A stretch of 64,000 nt of DNA. Source: Eucalyptus grandis. Lineage: Eukaryota; Streptophyta; Magnoliopsida; Myrtales; Myrtaceae. Under the pieces are notes generated by a model. It worked only from the letters and a program-made list of their open reading frames with translations. It was not told where the DNA came from and searched no databases. The stretch spans positions 45,694,127 through 45,758,126 of the forward strand of contig NC_052619.1 in NCBI RefSeq assembly GCF_016545825.1. Reading direction: 5' to 3'. Shown here piece after piece: positions 1-13,958 of this stretch (position 1 is the first letter of the stretch; each line of letters opens with the position of its first letter). The translations under genes were made by a program, and so were the position numbers.

Positions 1-3000
1 TCTCTTTTCGTGGACATGTCTAGGGTTTACAGGGGACCACTTATAATCAATCCCCTTATTAAAAAAACTTTGTGTTTTCTTTTAATTTTTCAATCTTGTG
101 CATGGTACGTGGGGTAAACCCTAGCTACCGGCTGAGAATGATGTCTGCATGTTGGGCCACTGTTTGTATTTTTCCGAGCAATTTGGAAAGATCGGTTTGA
201 GTTGGTTTTAATTGGGAGAGATCCGATCCCTTGATTAAGTTAGATGAGATGCCAAAGAATCGCTCATCAAATCTTACACCTGCTCTGGTTTTGCTTCGTC
301 TAGTCTTGAAACTACCACTTTGCATTTTATGACAAAGCTACGTCGGCAAATAAACCCTAGCTCTATCTGGTCAACGTTGAAGCTAGAAACCACTTTTGCG
401 GCCGCCGCTGTTTCCATCGCTGGTCGTGGACGATGACCCTCGCCCTCTCTCTTGCACTCTATTGTAGACAACGGACAACGTCAGTTTGGCCACCGTGAGT
501 GGCGTCGTGGATGCCAGGTACGGCCACGACGAGTTCGTTGACATAGAGAGAAAGAGAGATATCGACGACATAGGGGCGGGCCGGCGAGGTTAGAGTGGTT
601 ACTGTTACGGCTTTCTGAATTTGTGGATTTCATGGTGAATGAGAGCAGTTTAGTGATGTGGTAAAGGCATTTTGAGTGAGGAATTACAGACTTCTAAGTA
701 AAACTAAAGGATTTACTCACGTCATATGTGATTTGGTGCCTACATGGAAATCTTTTGTGCATAAAATATCATGTGGACTATAGTCTATGAACGGTTTAAC
801 CCTTTTAATTTTGAGTCGCAGATAGCAACAGACAAAATATAATATACTATAATATAATATAATATAAATTTACTTTGGAATTGATATAAAAGATGGGCAT
901 TGTCTAATGTTATTATGTTTTTCTTAAGCTGCTTCTATGTCCATTAAAAGAATTATATTTCAGATACTTTTTACTGGTCTTTTAACTCCCCCACTCTCCA
1001 TCCTTGCAAGGCTCAGTAGTCGAACGCAAGTTTGGCCGATTTGAATGTTCCCAGCAACATGTGCATGTGCATCACCAAACCCTAAAGTCACGTCGTATTC
1101 AATCATGCAGAACTCCAGTGCATCAAAAAAGCTCCGAATCAGATTGTACATTCACAGACCTAATCGGAAAAAAGGAAAAAAAATCCAGTTCAGATACTCC
1201 GCCTCGGCATCACTATCTTCTTGAGCTGTTTCCTGTGGCCCAAGTCAATGCCGAGCCCGATGAAATTAAATTCGCCGATCGTGCACCACAGAAGAAAGCG
1301 CATGGCTCCAGAGAGGGAAAAACGACGAGAGAGATCGCCTCCACCACACAGGCTCGTGTGCGAGATCACGCGCATTGCTGCTCGTTTCGATCTCATTTCT
1401 TCGACGTTGCTTTCACGACATTCATTCAGTGCTTGCTCATCCGCGCATACAGCTAGCGAGAGCATTCGTACAAGGAGTGGTTGTGCATCTTGATGTTTGA
1501 ACTAGCCATTTACTCGAGCTTCTTCGGAACACACAGGAGGATTTCCATCGCAATTAGTCATTTTCCAACCAATTTCTGGAATTAATGCGTTCTGGGACGA
1601 TGCATTCCCATTTAAATATATCTATGATAGGTTACGTGTTGGTCCGCCTGAGAAAAAAAAGCCTAGAAAAATATTTGGCGGGAGCAAATTGAAGGTCTCA
1701 AGGTAGATAAATGTCCAACTCAATGCAATGTGGTTCTGCAGAAGATTACATCGGATCACACTAACCTGGGCTAAAAGCGAGGTTGTTCCTCGGTTCATGC
1801 ACTTATCAGTGAAGCTTATATCTGTTTAACAAAATTGAGTAAGATTTCGGATACAACCAGCTTCAACTAACTCGAAATCTACAGAGAGACGACATTCGCA
1901 GAAAGTGAGATGTAATTCGTTTGTTTCTGCAATTCCTTTGCGTTAGAAGTTGATCGTTTGTCGATGGACAAGGATCCTTTGAATTTTATGCAGTAAACTA
2001 TAAGATGTGAATTACTCCCTTCAAAGATGACACGTTAACATTTAGAATATTCAATGGCTTAGATGTGTTCTCCTTTTTCTCTCTTTTCCTTTCTTTATCT
2101 TTTATTCCCTTTTCCCTCTTCTCGCTTAACTTCTTCCCATGACGATGGCAGAAGTCCCGGCCAACTGTCGTCCACCAACCGTCGTCGCTTGCACACTTGC
2201 CACAACAGTCTCCACAAAGTGCAGACGATGGTAGTTATGCCGACAGGAGAGATGGATAGATCATGTGGTCATCTGGCCGGAGATTGTCTTCGAGCAGCAG
2301 AGGTAAGCAAGGGAGGGCATTCCGGTACAATCAAGCTATTTTAGGTGGCATGAACTGATGTGGACCCTCTATTTAATTTTCAATGTATCAATCCTTTATG
2401 CCGGTAGGTTAACCAAAAAATGCACATTTACGCTGTTATAAGTATAGTAAAATCCTGAAAAGAATATAATCGGATATTCGTTCTAATAATTTACATATTA
2501 TTATTTACATCGGATGATCCACTTAGTAATATTTCTTTAGGAAAACCCTAAAGAACAAATTCAAGGACAGGTCATTAATGGCCCAACTTTTCGATGCACA
2601 CGAGCGCCTGCAGAGATGGAGCCCGGGAGCTATCAATGGAATGTGGGGGGGAAGGAGTGTTTGCTGGGGAATGGCGATAGGATGGAGACGGTTCAGACCA
2701 GCGGACAAGGAGTGAGCCACTCTCTCTCCCTCGGGCACGTATGGACAACGTTTGCTTTTGTCTCGATTCTGCACCATGGGTTTTCCACCCTTTTTATCGG
2801 AAAATACATCTTTTTCTTTATGGCTTTCTCTCTTCTCCTTTTGACTTGGTTTCTCCCCCACTACTGTTGGTTGAGGAATGGCCTAACATTCGGTTTTTGC
2901 ATGCAGAGATTTACACCTAACACATGTTTGCTGATTAGCCAAAACCCATTTCTTGTTCTCATCAAATTCGTTTCGGCTATCGCACTAATATGCTTTCCAG

Positions 3001-3918
3001 AGAAAAAATTTCATTTTTTTTGTAACCTAATGTTGTTATATTAGCAGATCTAGCAGATGCATAATCTCATTATAAGGGAGAAATGATGAATATTTTTTTT
3101 TTTTGAATTTTAAAACTTAGCTTAGGGATCTCACTTTAGGTCAAGGTATATGACCAGCAAAAGTCAATCACACCGAGCATCTAGTGAACAGTTCTTACGA
3201 AGACCCTTCTTTTCTTGTTGTTCTTCTCTTGTATAGAATATTGCATCATCGATAGAAGACTGTGACACGACAGGCTTAGGCTCAGAATCTTCTCAGTATA
3301 TTTAGTTAGGAGACTTGATTTGGGTATAAGTACAAACATGACTATGCTTAGGCCATGCCATATATATCCACTCAAGTTTCTACTCGCGTTTTTCACCTGG
3401 TCGATAAGATTAGAAAGGTATGCAAGCCGAGGTTTGTCAACTAAATTAGTTTTCAGTTCCAAATCCTATATAAAACCTAATTTTTCTAATTTAGGACCAT
3501 GTTATCTTTCCGTCTCTCTCTGTAGGCTAGAAGTTTCTGGCAACAACTTTTCTATACGGACGTCTCCCATATCTATGCTTAGTTAAGTTTGTATGTAGTT
3601 GACGTCCGCAAATTACGCTTATCAATCAAAAAGCATATTCCTTAAAAGTTTTGTATTAAGTTGTCGGGTCAATAGATATTCATGTCTCAGCCGTGTGACT
3701 TTTAATAAGCGAAGTCCCAATTATAGAGGTTGGTTATATTAGATTAAATTGAGATTGTCTTGCCTTTAACCCTAGTATAAATAGGTCTTTAGATCTCTTT
3801 GTCATTACATTGTCAGCTTCTGCCTTTTTTTATTATTTGGTAGGATTAGCTCCAAACACACACTAATCTGATATCTATCATGATTTTCATATGCGATTGA
3901 GAATAAAGTACTTAGGTT

Positions 3919-4656
3919 ATGTTTAGTCGTTTGGATTTCTAATAAGAATAGATTTGGATAAAATAAGATATGAAATTCATAAATTTTGCTATATTTTATC
4001 TACTGGTTGGTGAATCGCAATAATAAAGACAAATATATTTACATTACATCATATACATTATTTGGTATAAACAACGTATCGATGTAAATGAATCTAAAAT
4101 TCACAAATGGAGATAGTAAAATTTCTCACGACATTTTTGCCTACTTTATTTTTGTTTGCTTTTTCTTTTATTTTTCCTCTCTTTTTTAAATAAATTTATT
4201 TTCTCCCCTTCCATCATTCTCTAATAAATTTTATCAAATAGTAGAATGTATATATGTAATAAAATTTTATTAAATGGTAAATTGTATTAATATACCTAAA
4301 ATACTAAAATACCTAAAATATGCAATTAATATAAATAATATATTTATATTTGTAGTTTGAATTTATATTATAAGATAGAATTATATTTGAGTATACAAAT
4401 AATATAATATTAAAATAAAAAATAAATTTTTTTGTTATTTTGAATTTCTTATATTAGACTTCAATATTATTTATATTGGAATATAATTTTAATTTTGTTA
4501 ATTTAAGAAATTCGTTATTCGAAAAAAATAGCTTTTTTATTATTGATATTAGAATTTTTATCCGTCTTTATATCACTTCCCTCATTTAATAATTGTATCT
4601 GTCCTATATTTATTTTATATCAAATTTTATCCTGTCTTAAATAGACGCTAAACATA
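3919..4656. repeat. AT-rich MITE-like element
   Basis: The segment starts with TATGTTTAG and ends with CTAAACATA, a perfect 9-bp terminal inverted repeat enclosing about 740 bp of very AT-rich sequence without coding capacity. Its opening phrases (fragments such as TATCTACTG and TGGTGAATCGCAAT) have counterparts in the element at 13449-13958, so the two seem to belong to related non-autonomous DNA transposon families. I could not identify a convincing target-site duplication. Confidence 0.4.
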
Positions 4657-5474
4657 GGATCCTAACTAACAAACGCAGTCTTTAAATTCTTAAACCTTTT
4701 GATAGAAGATGAAAATATAGCTTATGTGGACATTCTATTATTAGTCCTTAATAACCACACAATTCTCGAGAAGCAGTGAGCTATAAGTTTCCAATTATTC
4801 ACATTCTCGACAAATGCAATAATTAGATTCCTCATTATCGAGATAATTCATAATTCTCATCAACTTCTTCAATTCCACCTTATTAGAATTAATCATTAGC
4901 ACGGTGAGAAACGTGCTTGTAATGTTAGGATAAGAGGGGGTAAGTTTCAAAATTGCACCAAACCTAACCAAAAAGCCAATTTAACCCCACCTCCCCCAAA
5001 TAATAATTATATTAACAATAATCGATTTTCAATTAAACCCCCCCTCTTAAATTAAACTTAAAGGAAAGTCCTTTTTTTCCCCCTTTACCGAATATCAAAT
5101 GAATCAAAAAGTCCCACACGCTCATGCACTTCCCGGGTACCAAACACCAATGTGGACCCGATTCACATGGGTCATCATTTCTTGATTCCTTCTCTTGCCT
5201 TCCTTTATCATTACCTTTTTTTCCTTCTTTTTCTTTTATTGGAAAAGAGAGGGGGGAAAATAGGGGAAACGAATGGACGGCCCTGATCTCATGTCCCGCA
5301 CGCGCCGACGGAGGATCTGGGCCGTCGGATGGGGTCAGCAAAAATTAATCCATATGGGCGGCTGTGGACTGTCCCACCCTTGTCCCCTGGCTGACAGCAC
5401 TTGCCCCGATGTTGCTCCCGCTGCTGCCGACACCCTTCCCTTTCCTTTGTCCCTAATTCATGCATTCCATCGCT

Positions 5475-5503
5475 AGAGAGAGAGAGAGAGAGAGAGAGAG
5501 AGT
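5475..5503. repeat. (GA)n microsatellite
   Basis: An uninterrupted AG dinucleotide run in the proximal promoter of the Aux/IAA gene. A second GA tract lies in its 3' untranslated region (about 6905-6928). GA/CT tracts are common in plant core promoters. Confidence 0.9.
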
Positions 5504-5611
5504 AACACGGCACTAAACCCAAGAATTGCTAACGATAAAGAAGGGTAAAATTTTATCTCTCTATCCCTCTCTGCACTCCCTCTCTGACCCCTTGTTTGTC
5601 ATCTTCTCTCC

Positions 5612-5619
5612 TATAAAAA
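5612..5619 (+). promoter_or_regulatory. Probable TATA box of the Aux/IAA gene
   Basis: TATAAAAA follows a CT-rich stretch about 265 bp before the chosen start codon. This predicts transcription from roughly 5640-5650 and a 5' leader of about 240 nt. The motif is seen; its use is inferred. TGTCCC-type hexamers that could serve as variant auxin response elements occur at about 5370-5390, but I saw no canonical TGTCTC nearby. Confidence 0.5.
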
Positions 5620-5883
5620 CACAGCTCGCCAGCTTCCACCTCCCCTCACAACTCGACATCTTTCTGCCTTCCAAAGACTCCTTTTTTTCCTTCCTTGGTA
5701 TTGTCGTCGCAAGAGACTTGGTTGAAACCCAGATCTTGATTAGCTTTCATCACCAGACCGAGGAATTCCCAAGAAAACCAGAAAGAAGAGAAGGGATTCT
5801 GGGATTTTTGGTTGTGTGAGCTCGGAAGGCGTTTCCAGAAAGCTTTGATCTTGAAGGGGTTGAGCCGTAAGGCAAAGCATAAG

Positions 5884-6711
5884 ATGGGAAGCGGTGGTGG
5901 TGGTTTTGAGAAGGATCTGAACATGGAGGCCACTGAGCTCAGGTTGGGCTTGCCGGGCACAGCTTCATCAACAGCAGTAACAGATCAAGAGCCCGAGGCT
6001 AGGCAGGCGAGGAACAACAAGAGGTCGTTGGTCGACAGGCGCGAGGAGGAGGCCTCAGAGGATGCTTCTCGGGCTCTTCCAAAGGACCATGACTCTGCTC
6101 CTTCTTCAAAGTATGAGTCTTTATTAACCCTTTTGTCTACGATTCCTTTTACCACTTCTTTCGTTTTGGACGTGAGCTAATTTTCTTGACGTGAATGTTT
6201 GCAGAGCACAAATCGTTGGGTGGCCGCCCATCAGATCTTACAGGAAGAACACCCTTCAGACGAAGAAGACAGAGGCTGAAACATCTTCATCTGGGATTTA
6301 TGTGAAGGTGAGCATGGATGGAGCACCATACCTCAGGAAGATTGACCTCAATGTCTACAAGGGTTACTCGGATCTCCTCAAGGCCTTACAGAACATGTTC
6401 AAGTTCACCATTGGTAAATTTTTGTAAAGCCCTTCCCGTATTTTTCTCGGATCTGAATCGTTTGTTGTGTTGAAAGTTTTGATGCTGTAGAATCATGAGA
6501 TGTTAATGTTGGGTTTTTGTGATCTTGTGTTCCAGGGGAATATTCAGAGAGAGAAGGCTACAAGGGGTCAGAATTTGCACCCACTTATGAGGACAAGGAT
6601 GGTGACTGGATGCTTGTGGGAGACGTTCCATGGGAGATGTTCATGACATCTTGCAAAAGGCTGAGAATCATGAGAGGATCTGAAGCTAGAGGACTGGGAT
6701 GTGCTGTATGA
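5884..6711 (+). CDS. IAA: Aux/IAA auxin-responsive repressor (IAA7/14/17-like)
   Basis: A nuclear transcriptional repressor of auxin signalling that binds ARF factors and is degraded through TIR1/AFB receptors when auxin is present. Three coding exons fit: 5884-6110, 6205-6413 and 6536-6711, all with GT-AG introns, giving 203 residues. Domain I has the EAR motif TELRLGLPG near residue 16. A basic NNKRS patch follows. Domain II carries the degron [10 protein letters not shown] near residue 80. The PB1 region (domains III/IV) has [17 protein letters not shown], then [14 protein letters not shown], and a second basic motif SCKRLRIM. The C-terminus GLGCAV is typical of the IAA7/IAA14/IAA17 clade. 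I chose the ATG at 5884; an in-frame ATG at 5923, just before TELRLGL, is possible. All motifs are intact and no defect is visible. It stands alone, followed by about 8 kb without genes. Confidence 0.95.
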
Positions 6712-7150
6712 GGTCAGGCCCACAAAAGCCCCCTAAAGAGAAAAGGAAAACAACATGAAGGAAGATTATAGCCAGAGGGAGAGATTTTCAGCTTTGGTTG
6801 TTCATGAAGGATTTTGTGATCTTTAGACATTGGTGATCTCCTGTGGCTGGTCTTCACCAAGGTTGGAGTGATGGGTCTTCAAGAGAGATGATTTAAACCC
6901 AAAAGAGAGAGAGAGAGAGAGAGAGAGGGTGGGAGGGAGGGAGAGAAGCATAGTGAGTTAGCTGTGCATTTCTGTAAAATTTGAAGCAGTATTGTATGGT
7001 GGCTTGAGCATATGTTATGCCAATATACCATTTTCTAGCTATCCTTGTCAGGGATAAAAAAGTTCATACAGAGGTATTTTTTGCTTGATTTGTCTGTATA
7101 GAGGGGAAGTTATCAGAGTTTATGAGTTAATGTACTTTTCATCATACAAG
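6712..7150 (+). other. Probable 3' untranslated region of the Aux/IAA gene
   Basis: Non-coding sequence following the stop, with a GA repeat around 6905-6928 and T-rich, polyadenylation-prone sequence after 7000. The exact 3' end cannot be fixed by eye. Confidence 0.4.
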
Positions 7151-9755
7151 TTCACACTTTAAGCATAAAGAGTAGAACATCAATTTTGTTTTGGCTTTTC
7201 TTATTTTCGAATTTCAACATGAGATATAGGTGATCTAATTGAATCCGTATCAATTTCCATTGTTCTTGTTCTTGGACATTGAACTCAAAACTTCATCAGC
7301 TCCAGATCTGACATTGATGGACCTAGATCTGTAGCAAAATTATGAAAAATTGACCATTTGGCTGAAGGTTCTGATTTACCTGGATCTGAGTTTTAAGAGA
7401 GGATTAAGCAGATCTGCCATGAAACAAATTTATAAGAAGCTCACTATGTTATTAGCTGCCTTCATCTGAACAAATTTGCAGATTCTTCCGGTATTTTTAT
7501 TGTCAATTCCATTCCAAAACCCTTCCCCATTATAGAAGCTTGAAATATGATGAAGATCTTGATATCAGCAAAAATGGGACAAAGATTATCGTTCGGTCAA
7601 AAAGTCCATAACGCAATTATGTGATCTGAATGTCTTATGTTTGCATGTTTCTTCAGCCATGAATTGACACTTTTTGAAGGGATCAAATGGGCTGAAGACA
7701 TGATAACCCTAATTGACGCAATGGATGGATGGATTTTTTTTTTTTTGGGTGGGGGGGCGCTGAATGGATGGATGGATGGATTGACACGCCATGTATACAG
7801 GGAATTTCATCTGAACTATGATTTACTTGGGCCATACCTTAAGTCAATTACAAGGGAGGACAGCAGTGTTCTTTTGCCTCATGAAGCAACACCTGAGACA
7901 ACCTCATATGAACATTGACCAATTGACCACTACTTTTCTTCTTTTCATACTCTTTCGAGAAAGAAAATGCAAATTTTGTTAAGGGCAAGACCACAACTTC
8001 AAAGTCATTGCACCAAAAAATTTAGGTAAGATCTTCAAACAAGACAAACTTCTGATATGATGTTATTGTAGGATGAAAAGGAAAGCATTTCGACGAAAGA
8101 GCTCATCTAAAGCACTCGTTAAGCAATCAGATTAAAGTTTTTGATGCACCGACTCGCTTAATCTTCTTTTTTCATAAAACGTGGAATGAGGGTTTTAGAA
8201 ATTAAATTATTAAGTAAAATTGCATAATCTTTTTTTTTTTAAATATATATATTTGATTCCACTCAAATTGAAAGCACATGCACTCGATGCTGCTTGTCTG
8301 CGAATGCGCATCATAGGGAGGCAATGTCTCCAACTTTTTCACAATACCTTTCGGCATGTTTATCTTGATTTGGCTGCCTCCTCATAAGAAATCATTTGTT
8401 GAAGATTTCGTTGTCCTCAGTATCTTTCTCCACCAAGCATCAACCCCAGACATGCCGCCTGAAAATCATCATCAAGTTAATCAAATAAACCCATGGTTAA
8501 GCCAAGATATTTATCGAGCAGACCGAAGATTTTTAGGGCTTCGCGCACACTGTTTCTTGACCGATAATCAGTTTTAATCGAATTTGATCAGCTGGGTGTG
8601 TCCCAAAACACGAAAAGGGAGTAGAAAACAGCTATATAATAAGGTGGAAGTTCATGTACATGTACTGAAAAGAGACCTCGCGCAGTATAAAGTAGATTAA
8701 AAATTTTCGAGTTCGCTAAAGCATCATGTTTTTTTATATGTACCTTCACACTGTGATGTATGGCCATTCCACGTGAACGTTACTTTTGAGACAAGATTCA
8801 TTGAATTGGAGTTCCGTCTAAGGACTGGATCTATGTCCCTATTAGGTGACACAATGACACATGAACTCTCTCAACAGTGCCATTTGCCGAAGGTTACTTA
8901 TTAAAAACAAACACGGACTGAATGTAAAGCTTGATTTACAGACTTTATGTTAGGTACTCACGACCTGTACTCGTTTTGTTTCGAAATATTCGATTTCACT
9001 TTTTGGAAAACACTACACCTTACCTATATCAAAATCGTACATGAATCGAATCTCTACGCGGGTCATATACGATGCATGCTCTGGTTCCCTCTTTCAATTT
9101 AAGGGGAGGTGTCTTCTTCATCACGTTAATGGTGCATCATATCAAAGCAAGATCCGACAGGTTCCGAGTATTTTCCCTAGAAAAGTCAGATTAATGTTGG
9201 CCTTTTATCGATGGACAGTCGAGGGTCTAGGAGCAGATCATGTGACTTGACCTGAACATGTCACAGGCTCAAACCGTGTTCAAGAAAGCATATGAACATG
9301 CCATGTTTAAGAATCAATCAGCTTCAATTAATCATTAATCTTGTTCGAGTTTACTCTTGGTCTTTTAGGATTCTTTAAAGGGGAAACAAGAATCAGCTGG
9401 GCAGAAGAATAAGTCGGATTATGTTAAGTCTAGAGTCGGTGAGCATGATTATTGCCGTAAGCTTCGCTCGACAGATTAAACACATTCCTAATAATGCGAT
9501 CGGCGACGACAACAGAACTCTTTCATGTCCTAGATTGAACCACTCTCTAGCAGAACTGGTGGATCTGATAAAAAAAAACCAGAGAGAATAGCTCTAATAT
9601 TTGGACAACTTTCCTGGAACATTGTCTTGACTTGAGGCACGTCCGGGACATGGAATCAAAAAAGGAAGAGTTCAATAAAAAAAATACCGCAAATGTTATC
9701 TTTTGAGCTACTATCGTTGAGATGTTCACCCGTTGTGGTCGGTAACATTGTATGG

Positions 9756-10700
9756 GAACTAAGTTTCGATGCTTGGTTACCCGTTAAATAATTCAGTTTG
9801 CATGTGGATTCTTGTTCTTCTTATTCCATTCGTTTTGAACACCATCACGCGTTCTTCGGACAGTTTTTACTTGGGCTTACATGTGAAACAATGTACTAAT
9901 GTACATCACATCACTTAAATATGAGACCTACTATTTATATTATAGTTCCATACCTGTTATTTTTATTCACCTAATTGACTAAGTCTTTTAGGTTGAAAAG
10001 AACACCGCATAATCAAATTACTATTAAAAATTAAAACAACGGGACGTTTTTTTTTTGAGATAGAAATACTAAATAGTACTGTTGGAATAATTTAAAATAC
10101 TAGCAACTGTCTTTAAGGCTTATTTTACGAAGATTCATGATTTTTAATGCACCATAATGTAGCTTTCATACTTATATATCACCTCAAATAAAGAGTAATC
10201 CTATCAATGGTGTATATTACAAACAATTATATTAAGAAACAAAATTTTCTACTAATTATTAATCAAATATAGCACTTAAGAGAATACTCTATGTAATTAA
10301 GAAGGAAAAGTAGATATTAGAACTAGTATAACAAGGAAAAAAGAAGAGGCCTTTAAAATTTTACAAACCCTAGATAAGCGACAAGCATAGTATATTGATT
10401 CTCAGTTTGTACCGATCACGAAGGCATTCGTCAAACTGATGTTTGAGGCAATGCAAGAAAAAGCTCGAAACATCAATTTGAAGTACAGCGAATCCAATCA
10501 GACCAGCTGTCAAGGACTCATTGTAGGCCCGTTTTGTTCCCACTTAAATGGACATAATAGAGCAATTTGCAATCAGTAATAACTTTGAAAGTTTGAAACC
10601 AAATGCTCACATTGACCTATTACTAACACATGACACATGACATCAATGCGATAAATTACAAGTGAAGACAGAAAAGGATTGATGTATTGCTAGTAAAAGC
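9756..10700. repeat. Direct duplicated segment, copy 1
   Basis: Phrases in this segment recur in the same order at 11734-13140. Examples are GCATGTGGATTCTTGTTCTT against GCATGTAAATTCTTGTTCTT, and the shared run TAGGCCCGTTTTGTTCCCAC at about 10524 and 12930. The copies differ by many substitutions and indels, so the duplication is old. Neither copy has coding potential I can recognise. Confidence 0.7.
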
Positions 10701-11733
10701 TGCATAGCCCTTGTGGTGCCTTTAGCCCTATCCTTTTTGAAATTTACCAACCACAAATACTAAAAGCAACGTATGCAAATATATAAACCGTGATCAGTTC
10801 CGAAAAGATGGATGGAGGAAAATGTTTTCCACAAAATTCATTTTCCAGGAAAAAAAAAATAGTACTTTTAAGTTGTTCGGCGGTGGAACTTGAAAGTGAC
10901 AAGGAAAAAGCTTTTTGATGTCTACATCTTACTTTCAAAAATTATTCTCTCCATTATAATCATATTTTATCCTTAATATAAAGAGACTAAAATCGTATCA
11001 AAATTCTTGTCTAAGATATTACTACGCATGAAGTATGAATTTTTTTAATCAAAATAAAGCAACCAAAAAAAAAGCAAAAAATGGATTATGCAACTAATCA
11101 ATGAACTCAATCTCTCGTTGCTCATAAAACTTCATGTGAGAATGGTTTTTCATTCCAAAGATACAGCCGAAGAGTAATATTATAGTAAACATCAAAACTA
11201 GAAAAGAAAGAGAAGAAAAAAAGCAATGAAAAAGAAATGTCATTATAGAATTAAAGACAAGAATATCATAAATTCGTATTTTCACGAAACTCTCCAGACT
11301 ATTCTTCAAATATTTGACTCACATGGCCTAGTGAAAAATAATATAATCAAATGATGATTTAGTCCAACAGTTCAACGATAAATTATGCACTTACATATGA
11401 TTCAAGCAAAATTAGTAATCATTTCGAAGAGAAGCTGAAACCAGTTGAAAGTTTGCTATGAAGAGAAGAAAAACTATAAAGGGTACCCCATAGAGACGGA
11501 TGGAGAGAGAGAGAGAAATCATGTGAAAACTCCGTGAGAGCATGCATGTGAAAACTGCGATTAGAAAACGATTCCTTCTTTTTAGGATGGAGAAATCATT
11601 TTCCTCAATTTTAAGTGTGGTTGTTTTTCTTCACTGGAAAGTAATCTCCATTGATTATCCGCTTTTGGATTGAACACATGAAAGTTTGGAAAATCCTTTC
11701 ATAGAATCATTTTCATGGAAGCAAGCACACCCT

Positions 11734-13140
11734 AAGTTTCTATGCTTTGTTGTCAGTTCGCATGTAAATTCTTGTTCTTCTTACTCCCGCTCACTTTGGA
11801 CTCCACGCACTTTTCTTCGAATGGTTTTTACTTGTGCTTACATGTGAAAACACGTACTAATACGTGACACATCACTTAAATATGAGTTTATAGTTTATAA
11901 TATTATTTGCATATGTGTCATCTCTACTCACCTAATTGAGCAAGGTTTTTTGAATTGAACTTTCTAATCGGTGTTACAAAAACCAGCTGAAGAAGCTCGA
12001 GCCATCTGTGCGGTAGCAACTTAAGAAGCTTTGAGATTCATCATCTCATCACCTTACACTTACCCTAATACTAAGCACAAAAGCCAGAACCCTAATAGAG
12101 GGGGGCGAATTGTTCAACATACTATATTTGTTATTGTTACTCGTAGGGGAGAAGTCACATAAAAAAGTATTATGGGAATAATTTTAAACATCTGTTACGT
12201 CTTTTAAGTTTGTGTTATGAAGGTTCATACTTTTAAAGACAAAAGTCAATTATTATAATGAGATTTCACCTCAAAAAACAAATTAATTTTTTTCGAATGT
12301 GTAAATAACTAATAATTAAATTAAGAAATGAGAATTTTCTACAGATGTAAGGGGAAAGTAAATACTACCATTAAGATAAACAAGCAAAAGAGGATATAAA
12401 TCAACACAAAAAAGAAAAAAAAAATCAGAAAGTGGGACTTAGCCAGCTCATTGAACTTGGGAAGTGGGGAGGCAAAATATACAGAGAAGCTCTGAAGAAG
12501 CTTAGATAATTCAATTTTATTTTTATTTTTTTGGCTTATTATGCTGAGTCGCAAGGGACTGGAGGAAGGCTGAGCATATTGCACTATCAGCATACAGCTT
12601 TAGTTTAAATTAATTTAGTTTTATACTAACTTTATACCCTAGCTTTTAACACAGTACTGCGAAATGCTACCGCCGCTTTTGCACCCGTTATTTTTCACTT
12701 TTAGGTGAGTCAAACGCGTGCTCTTTTCACCCTTTACTTTCATTTTTCGCTTTTAAAATGCAGAACTTTTTAAACCCAAGACAAAGGGACAAGCATAGTA
12801 TATTGGTTCTCCTCGGTCCATCATCGGCTTGATTATATGAGGAATTGGTCAAAAAACCTGGGCAAAAAGAGCTCGAGACGTCAATCAGGACTACAGCGAA
12901 TCAATCAGACTACCAGTCAAGGACTCCTCGTAGGCCCGTTTTGTTCCCACTTCAATAGACATATAAAGCAATTCGCAATTAGTAAAGACTTTGAAATTTT
13001 GAATCCGGCGCTTGAATTGACCGGGTAAAAATAACACATAACAACAATGTGATAAATAAGGAGCACCTAAATGTCAAACTAAATTAAATATAGAAAGGGA
13101 TTGATGTACGTTACTCATGAAACCATACAGAACCCTCGCA
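11734..13140. repeat. Direct duplicated segment, copy 2
   Basis: Diverged and longer partner of 9756-10700, in the same orientation. It contains extra AT-rich sequence around 12,100-12,650 that is absent or very different in copy 1. Confidence 0.65.
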
Positions 13141-13448
13141 ATTTGGGCACTGGGCTGCTTTTAAGAAAATCCTTCCGAAATTCACAAGCCATAAATAATG
13201 CCCCTCATTTGAAGGTACTCACTCATCTTTAACTGTACCAAAGCAGGGTCGATGAACGACGTAAGAGCGACTAGATCTACTGGATCAGAGATCTTACAAA
13301 AAAATTCCCATTCAACCCATTTTTTCTTTCTTCCATAAGTGCTAATTGCAACATATGCACAAATCTAAAACATCATCAGCCCCAAAAGGACTGAGACGGC
13401 TGGATTTGAGAATGCAAATATTATAGGCAGAAAAGAGAACTTCTAAGG

Positions 13449-13958
13449 CTGCATTTGGTTATCCGGATTTTTAATCGAAATTGGATTAGATAGAATAGAA
13501 AATGAAATACAGATTTACTATATCCTATCTACTGTTTGGCGATTGCAATCGGATAAATTTATATCATATAATGTACATTATTTGATATATTAGTATAAAT
13601 GAACCAAAACTTTTACAAAATATATATTTATATTTATATATTGAATTTACATTCTAAAATAAAATAAAATTCAAATATATAAATAAAAATTAAATTAAAT
13701 TAAATTAACAAAATTATTATTTTTTATTTGAATTTCATATATTAGAATGCAAATATTATTTATATATTAAAATATAATTTTAAATTTTAAATTTTTTTTG
13801 GTCTAATAATTTTAATTTTTTTTTTTTTAATTTTGTGAATTTAAGAAGTTTGTAAATCCTATATCCATCTTTATCCCACCTCCCATCAAGATAATTTTAT
13901 TCTATATACATCCCTCTTATATTTGATTCATCATGTCTTGAGTAGGCACCTAATGCAG
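13449..13958. repeat. MITE-like element
   Basis: The ends CTGCATTTGGT and ACCTAATGCAG form an 11-bp terminal inverted repeat with one mismatch around about 510 bp of AT-rich non-coding sequence. Internal wording resembles the element at 3919-4656. No clear target-site duplication was found. Confidence 0.45.

Larger units (their letters stand above)
1..5600. other. Gene-free stretch upstream of the Aux/IAA gene
   Basis: I see no recognisable gene here. Short open frames exist on both strands, for example around 125-570 and 1004-1490, but none shows a known domain, consistent codon use or believable splice sites. The segments around 300-600 and 1000-1500 are somewhat richer in GC and could be remnants of promoter or exon sequence. 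The 3.9-4.7 kb part is very AT-rich and is listed separately as a MITE-like element. From about 5.0 kb the sequence becomes CT-rich and looks like the distal promoter of the Aux/IAA gene. Confidence 0.6.

Noticed and set aside
1004..1493. Overlapping open frames on both strands of 90-150 codons
   Set aside because: No recognisable motif, no splice context, and similar length on both strands in a moderately GC-rich patch. Not supported as a gene.
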